A program made the translations under genes and the position numbers. From assembly GCA_035578905.1 (NCBI GenBank), contig JAQJVL010000278.1, forward strand, positions 620,001 to 684,000: 64,000 nucleotides of DNA, read 5' to 3'. Every line of letters starts with the position of its first letter. Positions within the stretch are counted from its first letter, which is position 1. Origin of the DNA: Stictocephala bisonia (lineage: Eukaryota; Arthropoda; Insecta; Hemiptera; Membracidae). The notes below the pieces were generated by a model. That model worked only from the letters and a program-made list of their open reading frames with translations, was not told the DNA's origin and did not search any database. This document shows positions 11,501 to 26,500 of this stretch, one piece after another.

Positions 11501-14500
11501 GAGAAAGCTAAAGAAATGCTAAAAGTAAGGAAAAGGTTATTCAGCCTTTTAACAGTCTTTTATAAGGTATACACGTGCAGTGGTAATAAGCTACCCGCCC
11601 ACCCATACATGTACAGTGGTAATGACACACCCGCCCACCCATACACGTGCAGTGGTAATGACTCACATGCGCACCCGTACACCTACAATGGTATTGACCC
11701 ACCCACCCACCCATACACGTACAGTGGTATTGACCCACCGATCCACCATTACACGTACAATGGTATTACAATGGTAATATTGTAATGCAGCAATACAACT
11801 GTTCAAAGCCAGACTGCATTCTCAAAACTGGAACAATCTATACCTAAAAGAAGATATCAACAACATATATGACACTTTCCACACCATCATCCAAAACATA
11901 TTAAATGAAACTTGCCCACTCAGAACCTACAAATACAGGAAAAATAATAACACAAAACAATACTGGGATCCTGAATGCACCAAACTAAGGTCTGAATACC
12001 TTGACGCCTTGAAAAGGAACAATGCGCAGGAAATGTGGAAAACAATAAAGAAACAGCGAGAAGGAAAAAACTATATGTTATCAAACTAAAATCTCTGTGG
12101 AAAAATCGTCTAACTGAACACATAAATGGAGCAGAAAATAAGCCAAGAGTGCTCTGGCAAGTGATAATTAATGAACGCAAAGACAAAACTAACAATAAGA
12201 CAGAATTACACCTCCAGATAAATAATACCACAATAACCAACCCCTTAGAAGTAGCAAACTGCTTTAATTCATTTTTTCAACCATAGCACAGAGAACCCTC
12301 CAAGATAACAACAAACAAAGTGCAGTAACAGATAAATATCTACCACCACAACCAATAGAACAAACTTTTAACTTTAAGCCAGCAACACCAGAAGAAATAC
12401 TCAAAACTATTGATACCTTAAAACCAAAAACCTCATCTGGAGTAGATAATATATCAGCCAAGATCATAAAAATCTGTAAAAATGAACTATAAAGTCCACT
12501 TACCCTCATAATCAATCAATCTCTTGTCCAAGGAACCTTTCCTAACAAACTAAAAATAGCCAAAGTCTACCCCAAATACAAATCAGGACTGATCAATGAA
12601 ACAAACAGTTATCGACCAATATCTCTCATCTCAACCTTCTCTAAAATACTAGAGAAAATCGTCCTAGTCAGACTCCTTAATACCTAGAGCAAAACAAACT
12701 ACTTACTAACCAACAACACGGCTTCTTAAAGGGCAGATCAACAGCCACAGCCTTAATACAACTCACTGAACATATAATAGACAAATTAGAAGAAGGCTGC
12801 ATCGCAACCTGCCTCTTCTTAGATTTCAGCAAGGCGTTTGACTGCCTGAACCATGAACAGCTCCTTAAAAAACTAGAACACCTTGGAATAAGAGGAACGG
12901 CTCAAAACTGGTTCCGCAGCTACCTAACTGATAGAGAAATGCTTGTAGAAATAAACTGCACCGACAATAACACAGTACTAAGGCTTCAATCTGCTACTGC
13001 TGAAATACATAGAGGTGTCCCGCAGGGGTCAGTCTTGGGGCCAGTACTATTCATTCTCCTTACTAATGACATGCCCAACTGGCTGGGAGATATCTGCTAC
13101 ACTGTTATGTACGCAGATGACACTGCCTTAACGATAGCAAATAAATCAATAGAAATACTCCATCACAACACATCAACTTATTTCAACAAAACTAAGCAAT
13201 ACTGTGCCAGTAATGAACTTGTTTTAAATGAGAAAAAAACAATGCAAATGACCTTTAGTAACCTCCATAGACATAATGACACATCCTTGCCAGACCTGAA
13301 AATTAATACTAACACCAAATATCTAGGCACAATTATTGATGACAAACTAACATGGAAGCCACATATTGAGCAACTATGCAAAAAACTGTCTGCTGGAAAC
13401 TATGTTATACGAAGAATTAAACAAATAAGTGGCTTGGACACAGCTAAGACAGCGTATTTTGCTCTATTTGAGTCTCACCTAAGATATGGCATTGCCACTT
13501 GGGGAGGTACGTCCAAAGGAAATCTAGAAAGAATCCTGATCAATCAAAAGAGAGCAATTAGATGCCTTGCAGGTCTAAAGTACCAAGAAAGCTGTCGTGA
13601 ACACTTCATAAACCTAAAAATACTGACAGTTGTATCGCTCTACATTAAAGAAGTGATTCTGCACACGTTAAAGCATACATCTCAGCAAAGATTTTGTGAC
13701 CTACACCAATACAGTACAAGACGTGGCGGGGACTTCCCACTGCCTGCTCACCACCTAAGCCTCTACAAGAAGAAACCGTCATACAAAGGAGGCACCTTCT
13801 TTAACCACCTACCAGGACACCTCAAGAACCAGCCCTCCCACCGATTCGGGAAACAACTGACTCTGTGGCTCAAAGAAAGGCCTTTCTACACTGTGGAAGA
13901 ATTTACCAATGGCTGAATATTGTTTCTAACCAATCATAAAAGCACAATGTATTAATTTTAATCAATAATGACATAATGTACTAATCTCTAAGATTATGTC
14001 AATAAAGTTTATTGTCTATTTATTCAATTCATTTTTGGGTAAATAACAAGAAGTTGAGTGGATACATACAAAATCAAATTCAAATTCATAATTCAATTAT
14101 ATATAATTACTTGTTGGCAAACAGTGAGTCTGAATCCCCTAATTGTTTTTGTTGTTTTTTTGACAACAATCTTTCCTTATCTTATTAAATAAGGAATGAC
14201 ACAGAGCAGAGACAGTCATCCCTCTTATAAATATATTATTTATTTAGAGAAAATGTATATAAAGGATGAGTCTATTTGATGCCAACAAACTTGCCCATTT
14301 AAACTACTTGGAAATTGGCATTTAATAAAAGAATGTTATTACAAATCCAAACAACTAACGTTAAAGGTTTGGAAGACAATTTTTTATTAAATATTGTTGG
14401 ATAGTGTCTTTTGGTTTGGAATATCTTTTGGAAGTACTATAATTCTTGAAATGGAATTATAAATTTCCCATCCACACGAATTAAAATGTAGTGGTTCTCC

Positions 14501-17500
14501 TTTGTCATGGTTTTCTCCTCCTATTTATATAGTACGCCATTTTGGTTTTGATATGTTTTTAGCTTGTTCATGTAATATTTTTTTGTCTGTTGCTAGTTCA
14601 TTTCAAGTCATTTTTGGTTACCATTACATTACATGCTGTGTCATTGACATTAAGTCGTGTACATTGAATAATATAAATACTATCTGAAGAAATAAATAAA
14701 CAGTTTTGTTTCTTAATGCAGATCTAAGCTTGACTTGTGAGGAATTGTTTGTTGAGTTATTGTTACAATGACATAATGTTTCTATCAACTTGCAAAAAGT
14801 TACTCATCAGTGTGCCGAATCTGAACCAATCAATAATCTACAAAACTAGTCAGTGCTTTTAATCTTTGGGTATAAAACAAAACAATTGCAATGAATTTAA
14901 CTCATGCCTATGATTAACATGTTAAACATTCTGTATTTGAAAAATTAGAATAATGAAATGAAATTCGAATTTTCCCTACCTAATATATTTTTGTGGGGAA
15001 AATATATTCAATAAAAGGATTGACACTGCTTGGATCTACTTTTTCGTATTTAAGTACATATTTTAAAGAGAGTGAATAATGTTTTTACCTTAGAGATCTC
15101 TTCCAGTTAAAGTATGCAACTAAAGTTAATAATTTTTAACCATCCAAACAGTTTTTATGGATAGTTGACATAAGTAATTTTTTATATAGGATCTGACATT
15201 ACAAGAGTTATTGGATCATGAAAACATTCTTCAAGAGCTGAAATCGCAGAATAAAAAGCTGATAGAATTGTGAGTATACGTCCAATATACTTTGTAACTA
15301 AACTCATTGTGTGTCACATTAATTCAGTTAGAGCTTACAAGATTTTCTGCAGAACATTTTAATTTATATCTTTTCCATTAATTCACTACCATAACTTAGG
15401 TTAACCTAACATAACCAAACCAAACCTAACATGACATAACTAAACCTAATATTGCCTAACCAAACCTAACATAGCCTAATCAAACTTAACATAACATATA
15501 ACCAAACCTAACCAAAGTAGTGGTAGTGAATTAACGGAAAAGGGCCTTTAATTGTTGTATGGTAGTTTTTGCATATTAAATTACCTATTCAGTTTTATTT
15601 AATTAAATCTTTACTGAAATTTAAAAGTATAAATAATTTAATGTAAAAATTCTGATTTCAGTAGTGTTATTAGTGAATTATTATTAGTGTTATTAATAAT
15701 TATTATTATTATTAATACAGTGCTGTTCTTAGTGTGGTCCCTTTTTAATTTTTGTACTACAATAGGTTATTAAAACTTGAATTCATTCTTTACAACTATA
15801 AATGTGACCCAACTGTACAACAATCTGTGAACCACATTTACCAGTAACACCTTTTTCTTTCACACTAATGAATAAGTGTGTACAGATTGAATTTTAATAC
15901 TGTACTTTTGTAAGACACGAAAATATGTATTGAATAGTAATTTTTCAAAGCTTTTTAATATCTTAGTGTAGTGTTTTCTATTCCTCAACACGTTAGTTAA
16001 TTTTTTTGCAGTTTCTCCGTTATGCAACTGGATTGTATGATATTATTACAACAATCATATTCTCATGTAGCACTTATTTTGAATAACACAATCCTATTTT
16101 ATAAAATTATTCCATAAATAACAAAGTACCAATTATTATTACAGTCGTTACAAGTTTTAACTTAAAACAAGTAATTATATTAATTTACTTCAACAATTTT
16201 CTAATCATTTTTATCATAACTGTTTGTTGATAAATATAGGACAAGAGGAATGAAAGCAATAAAATGGCTTATCCTGTTGCGTCATGCAATGTTTTGTTTG
16301 CCATGAAAGCATTCAAGCTAGAAGGTTGAGTTGCTAGTATGCTAGTTTTTCAAAAGTGTTTCTATTTTGACTAACCAGCCAGTAGGATCCAATCCGCCTA
16401 AAGTATCTCCAAAGAATAATAAAGTGCAAAAAAGGGGTTTTACCCCTAACCCCCCCCCCCACTGACCCTAATTCAAAATTTTCAAATTGGGAGTTAGTGT
16501 AACCCATACCTTGTAACACCTCTTATGAAAGCCCATAAAAAATGTAGCCTTTTGGTAAAAGAATTTTTGAAATCGCACAAACCGTTCAGGTGCTGTGTAC
16601 AAAAACCCTTTTTACATGCCTTAAAGATAAATTTAAACATTAAGGCTTTGTCAGAGTAATAAAACCTGCCTAATTAGATAATTTTAGTGAAATTCAAATC
16701 AAATTTTTCATTAAAAATATAAAAATCCGACCCATATTTATACAAATTTTTTTCTTAATTTAGCTAAACATTTTCAAATACAAATATGGTGTGTGACCAC
16801 TCTTTGGAAAGTCCCATAAATGCCTAGTAATGTGGTATAACAATTTTTAAAATAGGCACACAGATTATGAAGTTGTGGTTGAAATAGTACTTTTTTAATT
16901 CCTCATTTAAGGTTTCTTTTAACTTTCTTTTACAAGCTCAAGAATTAAAATTTTGCAAAGTTATATTACATGCGGCGATGAATACTTGCCAAACTGTGAA
17001 GTCTAGGTTTAGCCTTTGTACTCTTGGAAATTCGATAACAAGAGAAAGTTCTATTTTTGTAATTATTCTGGTCAGTTATGTATGGTATGCTAAAAGTATT
17101 GCTCGTAATTTGTTTGGTAATAGTTTTTTTAAATAGTTCTCACTTTAGAAGATCAAGTTGAAATAGTCTTTTATGGATCTCAACATTTAAATGTTACAGA
17201 TAAACTGCTGATGAATTCAATGCAAAGCGTCCAGAAATAAAATTAGTATCGGATAAGTATGTAGACATTTCAGTTAGTAAATTTGTTGAAGCCTGTTCAG
17301 TCAATAATAAAAAGAGATATGGAAATAGAGTTTTAGAAGAATTGGCTTAATTTAAAGTTGTTAGCAAGTGTTTTGTTAGAGAGTCCTAGTAATTCGATTT
17401 GTCACGTCGCTGCTAAAACTACCTATCTGCTGGTTCCATCAACAAAGCTATGAAAATTAATATATTTTCCCCTTACAAAATGCAAATTTGTCACACGCTT

Positions 17501-20500
17501 AACAAAGATGACTTTGATAGAAGGATACAGTTCTCTGAAGAAATGATTTAACTTATCAATAGGAATTAATATTTTGAAAAATATTTGTTTCAGTGATTAA
17601 TGTACATATCAACTAAATGCTTTTGTGAACAAATACAATTGCCGTTATTGGTCTGAAAATAACCTTCACTTGTTGTTTGTAGGAGGTTTAACGCAATGGC
17701 CAATAAAGATAAATGTTTAGGCCTCTACCCAAAATCCCTTGTTGGACCCTTTTTTATTGAATGAAGAATCATTTCTAGATTTGCTTTAAAATGCAATTGA
17801 ACCTCTTATTATAGAAAGCATTGAAAATCAGGAAAATCAGATCAGATAGTTAAATTATCTGAAAACATTCTTTGTTTCCAGCAAGATGGAGCCCCTCCTC
17901 ATTATGATTTTCATGTGTGTCAATGGTTAAATGATCATTATCCCGGTCGGTGGATCGATAGAAGAGGAGTAATTGAATGGTCTGCAATATCACCAGACAT
18001 AAGTCCATTAGACTTCTTTTTGTGGGGCCATTTGAAATCTGTGGTTTTCAAAACACCTCCAGTTGATATTGAAGACGTAAAACAAAGAACCGTAATTGAG
18101 TGTAGAAGCATAACAAGGGAAACCTTCCAAAAAGTTAGGCAAGAGTTCAAAAACAGATGTTACTACTGTAAGAACAATAATGGGAACCAATTTGAACATT
18201 TATTGTAATGTGAAAGATAGATTTGACAAACAATGACATTATCAAAGGTGTTAATGCTATCAATTAAAACACAATACTGAAATGTGTAAGAAAAATTATT
18301 AAACATCCTACAAGTTAATTTTTATACTTTAAGTAAGAAATAAAAAAATAAAAAACCGAGAATACATTAAAAAGTATTATTTCAACCACAATTTAACAAC
18401 CTGTGCACCAATTTAAAAAATTGCTATACCAAATTATTGCATTTATAGGGCTTATAAAAGTGTGATCAAACACCACATCGTACTGATTGAAAATGTTTAG
18501 CTAAATCAAGAAAAAATCCGTAAAAATATGGGTAGGGTTTTTATATTTTTTATGACTAAATTGATTTGAATCTCACTAAAATTATCTAATTAGGCAGGTT
18601 TTATTACTCTGACAAAGCCTTAATGTTTAAATTTATCTTTAAGGCGTGCTAAAAAGGGTCTTTTGAAAACACCTAAAAATGGGATTTTTTGTAAACATTA
18701 CATGAACGGTTGGTGCAATTTCAAAAATTCATTTACCAAAAGGCTAGATTTTTATGGGCTTTCATTAGAGGTGTTACAAGGTATGGGTTGCAATTTGAAA
18801 ATGTTGAGTTAGGGTCAGTGGGGGGGTTAGGGTAAAACTCCGTTTTTGAAAATATTTTGCTTTTAGTTCCCCCAATGAGTAATAAAGATACCCTGAAACA
18901 GAACTTTTCTAAGTTGTTCGGTTTTAAAGCAACACATGTGGGAAGTTTTAGGGTCAGTGGGGGGGGGGGGTTAGGGGTAAAACCTTTTTTTTGAAAATAT
19001 TTTGCTTTTAGTTCCGCCAATAAAGAATCCCTGAAACAGAACTTTCCTAAGTTGTTCAGTTTTAAAGCAACAAATGTGAAAAGTTTTCAAATTAACACCA
19101 TTTACAATGAGTCTTGCCTTCACTATTCATTTACAAAAGCTTATTATACACAAATAACAATTTACATAAATTTCCTCAAAACAATTATATACATAAGCCT
19201 GAAACAAGAAATTCTAATCACCTGAAAATTAAACAATGTAAATACTGAACAACACAAAAAAATCATGAATTTATGGCTACTAAACCATATAATATATTGC
19301 TTTATAAATTAAGAAATATAGAAGTTAAACAATTTAAAAATATTATACGCAACTATTTATTAGAAGAGTGTTTATAAAAAATTAAAGACTTCTTTAACAT
19401 TCAACTGTAATTTATTTATACATTTAACTCAACTTTTATTATATTATGTTACATATTGTTATACCTCATTTGAGGTTTGATAATTATTATTGTAGTTATA
19501 TCATTGACTATTGAAACAATAAGATTGTTTACTCTTTGAGTCCTGTGAAGCCGGTCTTTATGTTTGGTAAAATTAGTTTATGTTAGGTTTTTTAATTATA
19601 GGTTCTCCCTCTACCTCTCTTAATCTCTCTGCCTGTCTCTCTCCAGCACACTCTGAAGTAACTAATAGGTAAGCTAGTAATACGCCAAACAGCTGTCTGA
19701 GCTCTTATTTGGAACCAATCACCGTTTGGTTGATAGCAGGAGTTGTGCACGTCTACTGCAAATGCATTGGCTTGGGCAATCTGTTTTTATAGTCAATAGT
19801 AATGATCTCTTGACTTGCTTCCAATGATACTTACATTATGGCTGTTTGTTTCAGTCTTGTAAAACCAGAAGTATTATCAGAACTAGTGACATTGATCACC
19901 ACTGAACCTACAGAAGACATCCCCGAGCAAGAACGTTATAAACACCCTAACATAGCATGTGAGCTCCTTACTACTGACATTCCCTCCCTTACTGAGAAAA
20001 TTACTAAAGACATATCCTTGCTGTCAAAGCTCTACTCATTCCTAGAGGCTGAACCTCCTCTTAATCCTTTACTTGCATCCTTCTTCAGCCGAACAATGGG
20101 TGTTCTGGTTGTTAGAAAAACAGAACAGGTAAGTTTTATTTTATTTATGCTTTCATCTTATTTGATATAATAGTACTAATTTTGTTTATAATCATATTGA
20201 TGAAAAGTATTAATCCCTTTACTGCCATGGCTTTTTGCGCTGGGCTACTTTACTGATGAAAGTAGGGATTTTATAAAACTGCTCATATATTTTCTACGTA
20301 TCTGTCTCTAGGTTAAGCCATGGATGTTAGCTCTTAATGCATGTAAAAATTTATCTCAGTTTAGGATTATCAAGAACGATATTTTTCGCCCTAAGCAATG
20401 CCTCAACGACGACGCGTGCTGCAGGATTCCAGGTCTCCTCCACATGGAGCATGACACAGACGATAGTAGTCAGATTCAGCAGTTCCATCTCAGACATGAA

Positions 20501-23500
20501 TGTGGCTCTTTTGTTGTGCCGTGTGAGGCAGGTAATGAACGTGAGTTGTGCTGTATCAGTGGCACCAGGACAGTATAAGCAGTACTCAGTGATCTCTCCA
20601 TCTTGTGAAGGTACTGGCGGACCTTCACAAGATCTGTGACCAGTCAAAAACACTGGCATAGCAACTCGCAGATAAAACTTGCAATATGTCCGCACTGAGA
20701 ATGATCGCCAGACGGTTTTTGCAGCAATTTCTTATTAAGAGCATGTGCCCAGACCACTGCTCTGTTCAAGATCACAGACTGAACTGAAGACATAAACAGA
20801 TGATGATGTTTGGTGGAATAGGAACCGTTAACGTTGGGCATAAGCCTGCTTAGGGAAACAACCCTTTTGGAGGCCTTGTCATGGATACTTCATATCTGCT
20901 CGACCGTAGTTCATTTCTCAATCAATCATTACTCCTAAGTACTTTACTACTTTACTCCTATTTGCAGAGGGATGATAGTCAAAATGTGCTTCTTCGTGAA
21001 GATCACAATCTGTCTAGTTGAGAGCCAGTGACAAGCTGTGATTGTGCATCCACTCTTTGACACAATGCATAACTTGGTTGAGGTTAATATTTACTATCAT
21101 TCCTAATGAGACATATGCATTGCATTGCCTTGATTGTAAAGGTCTTAGACATCTTTCAAATCTATTAATCATTATTTTATACCATCATTCTTTTATATAA
21201 CATGCTTCATAAGAAATATGTTTAAATTGTTCCTAAAAATATGCATTATAACCATTCTTTGTGTTGAAGAATGATAGCTTTGTAATTAATTTGATTGTAT
21301 CCTTCTCTGTTACTAATTGTGTACATGTATTAGAACTGGTATTCGTACCAGTTCACTTGTTTGCAGGTCCTGGAATTCCTTAAGAACAAACAAGAAAGTA
21401 TCTCTTTGCTTTTAAAACACCTTGGTACCTCAGCTATCATGGATTTAGCTCTTAAACTAGTCACTCAGATAGAAGGAGATGATATGAAAAAAAATATACT
21501 TAGTGTAAGTATTACAACGTCGTTGTATTTATTTGATTACTTAAAATTTATAGTAGTGTCATAATAAAGTTGCACTTATTATTGAGTAGTTTAAAATTTA
21601 ACTAGTAAAACTTTTTGGCCACTAGTATGTAATCTCTGGGGCACCAGAAGTGGCGACTCTGTGATTGGTTGTCTTCACTTTGTTGTTTTAATATAGTTTA
21701 GTCAAGACCTTTCCCGAACGAATATTCATCACTATTGATGGAATTTCAATTTTAGTCCTGATGGGATATCAACAAAGTTTTGCATACAGTCTAGAGTGTA
21801 ATATCACTTACTTCGACAGTAAATAAAGTTTAATCATTGATTTTAGTTGCTTTTACATATCAGGCTATCAACACCTTTTTTAGAATTTTCAAAATTTATA
21901 TACCGTAATGTTTAAGTACTCCAGATATTAAAACTTGTTTAGGTTTAGAATAGGAAAGTAGACTTACAATTTTAAAAGCAATCATATAGGTAAATTGGGG
22001 TCCAACGCATATGTCCTGCTTACATGTGCTTTGTCACCGGTATATTCAGGTGTTGAATATAGTAATTCTGTGTGCCTAAATAGCGTACATACTAAAGCGA
22101 TTTATGTTCAACTCAATAGAGTCATGATAGCGAAAAGTCTCACTATCATGACAATGCCACTTTCTTGGCTCCTGGTGCTGTGCAATATAACTCCTTGATA
22201 GACAAGACATCAGTAGGCACTATTTAAAGAATTAAATATGATCTTGAATGCCCACATTAGAAGGGTGTTTTATAATCAGTTTTATTTTACGCTTCATATT
22301 TTGAAATTTCTCAAAATACTGTACGCTATAGTATAGCAATAAAATCTCTCATCTAAAATAGTCTACTGAATTTGTAACTGAATGAATCCATACTACTTAA
22401 AGTACCATTAAGTATGCTTTTTCTAGGAAGATGACAAAATAAGTGTTAAAGTCAAAATTATTAATAGTTATAATAAATTCTTTAACATACAATTCAAGCA
22501 AATCATTCTGTTGAAGAAAACACCTTATGCTAGAATTAAATTTCAAAATCAGCTGATATTTTGAAATATCATGACTTTCAAAAATACATTAAAAATAGTG
22601 CTGGTCACAAAGCAAGGAGACCTTTTTACATCCTCTATGAAGTTTTAAATGGGGGAAAAAACACTTCTCAAACATATACTTGGAAATCTTTTTTAACTTT
22701 ATAAAAACAATTATACATGCCTATTTAACATGTTGTATGCATAGTTGACATTAGTCTTCTGCCTAATAAAAAATATAGAGGTTATTAATAAGGGTATCAG
22801 GCTTAAGATTTTATTAAAAAAGGAGAGAAGAACAGATAAATGATAAAATGGTAAACAGGAGACAGACACAACACAAAGAACAGATAGTGAGATATTTTGG
22901 GGCCACTGGCCTCTTCTTCAGTCATCACAAAAAGTGCTGTTTGTGTGTCTGTATTCAGTTTACCATTTGGTAAGGAATGCTGCTCTCCTCTCCTTTTTTT
23001 ATTCAAAACTATAAACATAAAAACTGTTTAAAATATCCTTTTTCAAAAATCAGAAAAATATTCTATTTTTAATCTGGGTTTTAGTTTATGGCTGCACAAG
23101 GCCTGGTGGAAAACCTCGTAGAACTATTGTCTCCAAGTGCTGAGACCAGTCTCAACTCAAATGCAGCATTGCTGCTCTGTGATATCATAGATAAGTCAAG
23201 AGAAGCTCAGCTAACTTGTGAGAACAAGCCTGAGCCTGATCCAATATTATCTAGCATTGAATCGTAAGTACACATTTATTAAACCACAACATTGTTTGGG
23301 TTTTTGTATGCAACATAATAATATTGCCAATGTTTATAAATTATGTAAAAGCTTATTATAGCTTGGTTGGTTTTGTTTGATTGTAATTCTGTTTGTTAAA
23401 AGCCAATTTATCACTAAGTTACAAATTCCAAGGCAATGAATCAAACCTAATGATTAACCAGCACACTACACCAGCTTTCTATAGCTACAAGTGATTTGAA

Positions 23501-26500
23501 TTAAATTAATTCGAGAAAAGGAAGTGAAATATAAAAAAAGTAAATTGAAGTTATCTTATCTCTCCGTCATAGCGAAAGGAGATTCATATTGCTTACTAGT
23601 TGCCAATCTTACCTGCGACAAACAAATACTGGAATGTTGTGCCCAATGGACCTATATTGACATTGCTAGCAAACATACAAACTGATTTAAATAATCCACT
23701 ATACCTCATGTTTCGATTTTATTGTACTGCGTTTTAGTTTTGAATCAACCTCCCTTACTATCATCCGATAGTTTTGCCCATCACCAGCCAGTTAATTAAT
23801 TAATTAATCAAAGGGCATAGAATATTTCCCTGAAACAAATACCTTTGACCTTAACCTTTACTATTGTCACTTTGAGCTTGGCTCGCGGCCAACTGATTGC
23901 CTTACTGTTTCTAAAGACATTTTTGATCACTACCTATGTTATTTAAGTGCGAACAAACCTTCTTCCGTAAGTGAAAGTGTCAACCATTATATAACAGGGT
24001 GCAGGCACTATTAAACTTCAAGGTTAGTCAGTGCATTATTTTTAGACAAATCAGTAAATGTGATATGTCTTCTTTGTCAGTGTATAAGATGAATTCTAGT
24101 GCAATAATGTATAGTGATGGGTCGGTTCCATTTTTCTTCGGTTCCAGTTCAGTTCTTGACTGAAATCGGTTCTCGATTTACTGAATACTTTTAGAGAAAG
24201 TCTCAGAAAAGTTTTCTAGTACCTTTACGTCGATGAATCAACAAATTATGTGGAATCAGTCAGTAAAAACAGAGCACAGTGTTTTGGTGATTTCTCCAAC
24301 ATGAAGTATAATACACCCTAAAAATCTATAAAATGACATACAATATTTCCAATAACTAGAGAATTGGTAACATTTTATTTATTATCAGGGTATGGTTGTT
24401 TACACTTTTTGTACAAAAAAGTGTTTACTTTAAACTAAAAAAGTATACAGTTTAGTCAAATGAATTATAATGCTCAAATTAGTATGTAATTGAAATTTAC
24501 CTTGAGGAAATTACAAAACTTATAAGTCTAGAGAACATTGAATAATAACCTGCCATTTTAGGTATGGTTTAGTAATAAAAGCTATTCAAAAACAATTCAC
24601 AACAATTGATTGAAATTACCACAACTAAATTTAAGAGGTTGATGTAATTGTAGTACATCAAAATAAAGAACAAAAACAAATAATAATATAATTAATTAAA
24701 AAAAACTATTTTTATTAACTATTGGTTCTTTTCTCAATTGGTAATAATACTGAATTAAGAAAATATAAATGCTACTCATATTCGGGTCAGTCCACATCAA
24801 ATCATCCAGAAAAAATTAAATTTGTCACCCACCGATTCAGATTTTGATGAAACTTGGTACGATTTATCCTTCTAATGTGATAAAACAAAATCCCAAATTT
24901 TATTGCTCTAGCTCAAACAGTTTTTTTTAGAGCCATTTGAAATTTTAATAAAACCGACGTTTTTATGCCTCCGAGGCTACAGTTAGTAAACTGCATGGTT
25001 GAAGAAAAATCATTGTAAAAACTTTATTTACCAACCAAAATGGATGAAAATTTCAGGTTTTGTCAAGAAAATTATACTGATTTCAGGGAACAAATCAACA
25101 GTCAACTAAACTATATGAAAGCTTTGTAAAAAATCATTAAATGCAAGATTTGTAAGATTACAAAACGAAAAACATTGTTTTATAAAAATATTATTATCAG
25201 TTAAAGGCCACAGATATTATTTTTATAAAATAATGTTTTTACCACTTCTTTACCAGGCTGAAATATTTTTTTCAGTAATCCTAATGATATTACCTACCAA
25301 ATGGTAACATAAAATGTATGGTATTTTACCTGCTTTATATAAAAAAAATTATAAAAATTTTTTATTTTTTATTTTTGAATATTGAATGAACCATGTTTAT
25401 CTACAAGGCTATCAACCTAATCCTCCTAGAATTCAATAAAATAATTATAATACATACATTTACTAATTTCTAACACAAGACAGTGTTGAAAATTAAATTT
25501 ATCAGTTTTGAGTTGAAATTTGTAAAAAAAAAACTTACTGAAACCACATGATATCTACGGCTGACTTTTTTGATCACAAAAATTGCACACAGAGTTTTTG
25601 TAACATTTTAATATACATTCACCATATAACGGACTATTTTTTTATTGGAAAATCTTCTAATTTAATATTGCATTTATATAAAAAACAGCATACTATTAAA
25701 ATATATATGTATATACACAATTTAAATTATTTTCATTAAACAACATTTTATTTCAAACTTAAGTTTGCAAAGAAAAAAGTTTATTTCACTGTTCACTCGT
25801 GTAAGTTTATTTCAATTAAAAAAATGTTTAGCCATTGTCTTTGTGAATATTTTCATAATTGAATATTATGGATCTCAGCTTGTTGATGCACACTTTTCAT
25901 ATCTTTTATCGGAGAAGTAATACACTCTTCCTGAACCCTTGGTAGTAGGCGTTTCAACATTACATATTATGTTATGTAATGGGACATAGCAAACATCACT
26001 TTTTTGGGGCCTCTTCAAATTTATTTTGGAGAATGTTTTTCAAGTTTTCATTTGTAGGGCAATTAGGACAATGTCGCAGCATGCAATCTCTATTTTCTTT
26101 GGAACATACCAAATATGTTATTAAATCATTGTGCGTTTCTTCAATGGAACATGCATCAAGAAGAAGTTTCATGTTTTGATGTATGGCACAAACGCAAACA
26201 GCATGTGTTCCTGAAGAGCCAGCCAACACACACCACTTGGGACGTAACATACAGAATTTAGAAAAACCATTCTTGATGGTTGATAGCCTTGTGGATAAAC
26301 ATGGTTCAACGTTAAAAAAAAAAAAAAAAATTAAAAAATTTTTGTTTAACTTATATATAAAGCAGGTAAAATACCATACATTTTATGTTACCATTTGGTA
26401 GCTAATATCATTAGGATTACTGAAAAAAATATTCCAGCCTGGTAAAGAAGTGGTAAAAACATTATTTTATAAAAATAATATCTGTGGCCTTTAACTGATA

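Noticed and set aside
12939..13916. A host gene of 325 codons
   Set aside because: It is the C-terminal half of a LINE reverse transcriptase with PQGSVLGP and YADD motifs.
15397..15515. A true telomere tract
   Set aside because: The CCTAAC units are degenerate, only about 120 bp in total, and are framed by an inverted repeat inside an intron.
20324..20639. Plus-strand open frames in intron 3
   Set aside because: They are the antisense of an R1-like LINE fragment with recognisable minus-strand motifs.
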